Of a stretch of DNA of 64,000 nucleotides, positions 63,998-64,000 are shown one piece after another. A program made the translations under genes and the position numbers. The first letter of the stretch is position 1; the number at the start of each line of letters is the position of its first letter. The stretch comes from Bacteroidota bacterium (GTDB lineage: Bacteria > Bacteroidota > Bacteroidia > B-17B0 > Aurantibacillaceae). The DNA lies in assembly GCA_030692515.1 (NCBI GenBank), contig JAUXZS010000056.1, forward strand, positions 1-64,000, written 5' to 3'. Below the pieces are notes generated by a model, which was not told the origin of the DNA, searched no databases, and worked only from the letters and a program-made list of their open reading frames with translations.

Positions 63998-64000
63998 CAA

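Overview
The window is a stretch of a low-GC Bacteroidota chromosome. The lineage follows from four things seen directly: several secreted proteins with Por-type (T9SS type A) C-terminal sorting domains, TAnnTTTG-type -7 boxes with almost no Shine-Dalgarno sequences, a MoxR/DUF58/DUF4129/DUF4350/SpoIIM/RDD locus of the kind common in this phylum, and a LytS/LytTR pair. Menaquinone is made by the futalosine route (mqnB, mqnD). I cannot place the family from this window alone. Most of it is ordinary core chromosome; no phage, insertion sequence or CRISPR array was seen.

Layout. 1-1974: 5' part of a huge glycine-rich, Ig-repeat surface protein on the minus strand that runs off the window. 2.2-4.5 kb: LamG-sensor LytS kinase and LytTR regulator. 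4.5-9.5 kb: fused hemCD, phoH-PIN and typA. 9.6-13.0 kb: an ECF sigma factor, a zinc-type anti-sigma factor, a small exported Cys-rich repeat peptide, a DUF692 (MNIO) maturase, a DUF2063 partner and a DoxX protein. This matches the recently described bufferin/oxazolin (Hvf/Buf/Gig) copper-handling RiPP systems and is the most exciting locus here. 13-20 kb: housekeeping (hemE, tRNA-Arg, selU-selD, nadK) plus an M1 peptidase. 20-24 kb: a metzincin protease and an OmpA protein. 24-30 kb: two PTPS paralogues with folE, mqnBD, folA, a glycosyltransferase, YqgE and small membrane or lipoproteins. 30-41 kb: M20 peptidase, BNR protein, S4 protein, kbl, VOC protein, dusB, purL.

41-54 kb: a SpoIIE-type phosphatase faces a SiaC (DUF1987) gene and a protein with two tandem SiaB-like kinase domains, a SiaABC-type partner-switching module. 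It is followed by a 1496-residue exported protein and a TerB-ABCG transporter, then two small exported proteins. 54-61 kb: the MoxR/DUF58 membrane-associated locus. 61-64 kb: a T9SS-secreted protein, and finally a gene with clearly different codon use that is bracketed by 15-bp inverted repeats and followed by a 91-nt imperfect palindrome resembling an integron attC site.

How the parts work together: the RiPP operon appears to be switched by its own sigma/anti-sigma pair through an ECF-like promoter ahead of the precursor gene. A strong terminator between precursor and maturase would make the peptide more abundant than its enzymes. Many other genes have a -7 box ending only 3-5 nt before the start codon, which suggests leaderless transcription.
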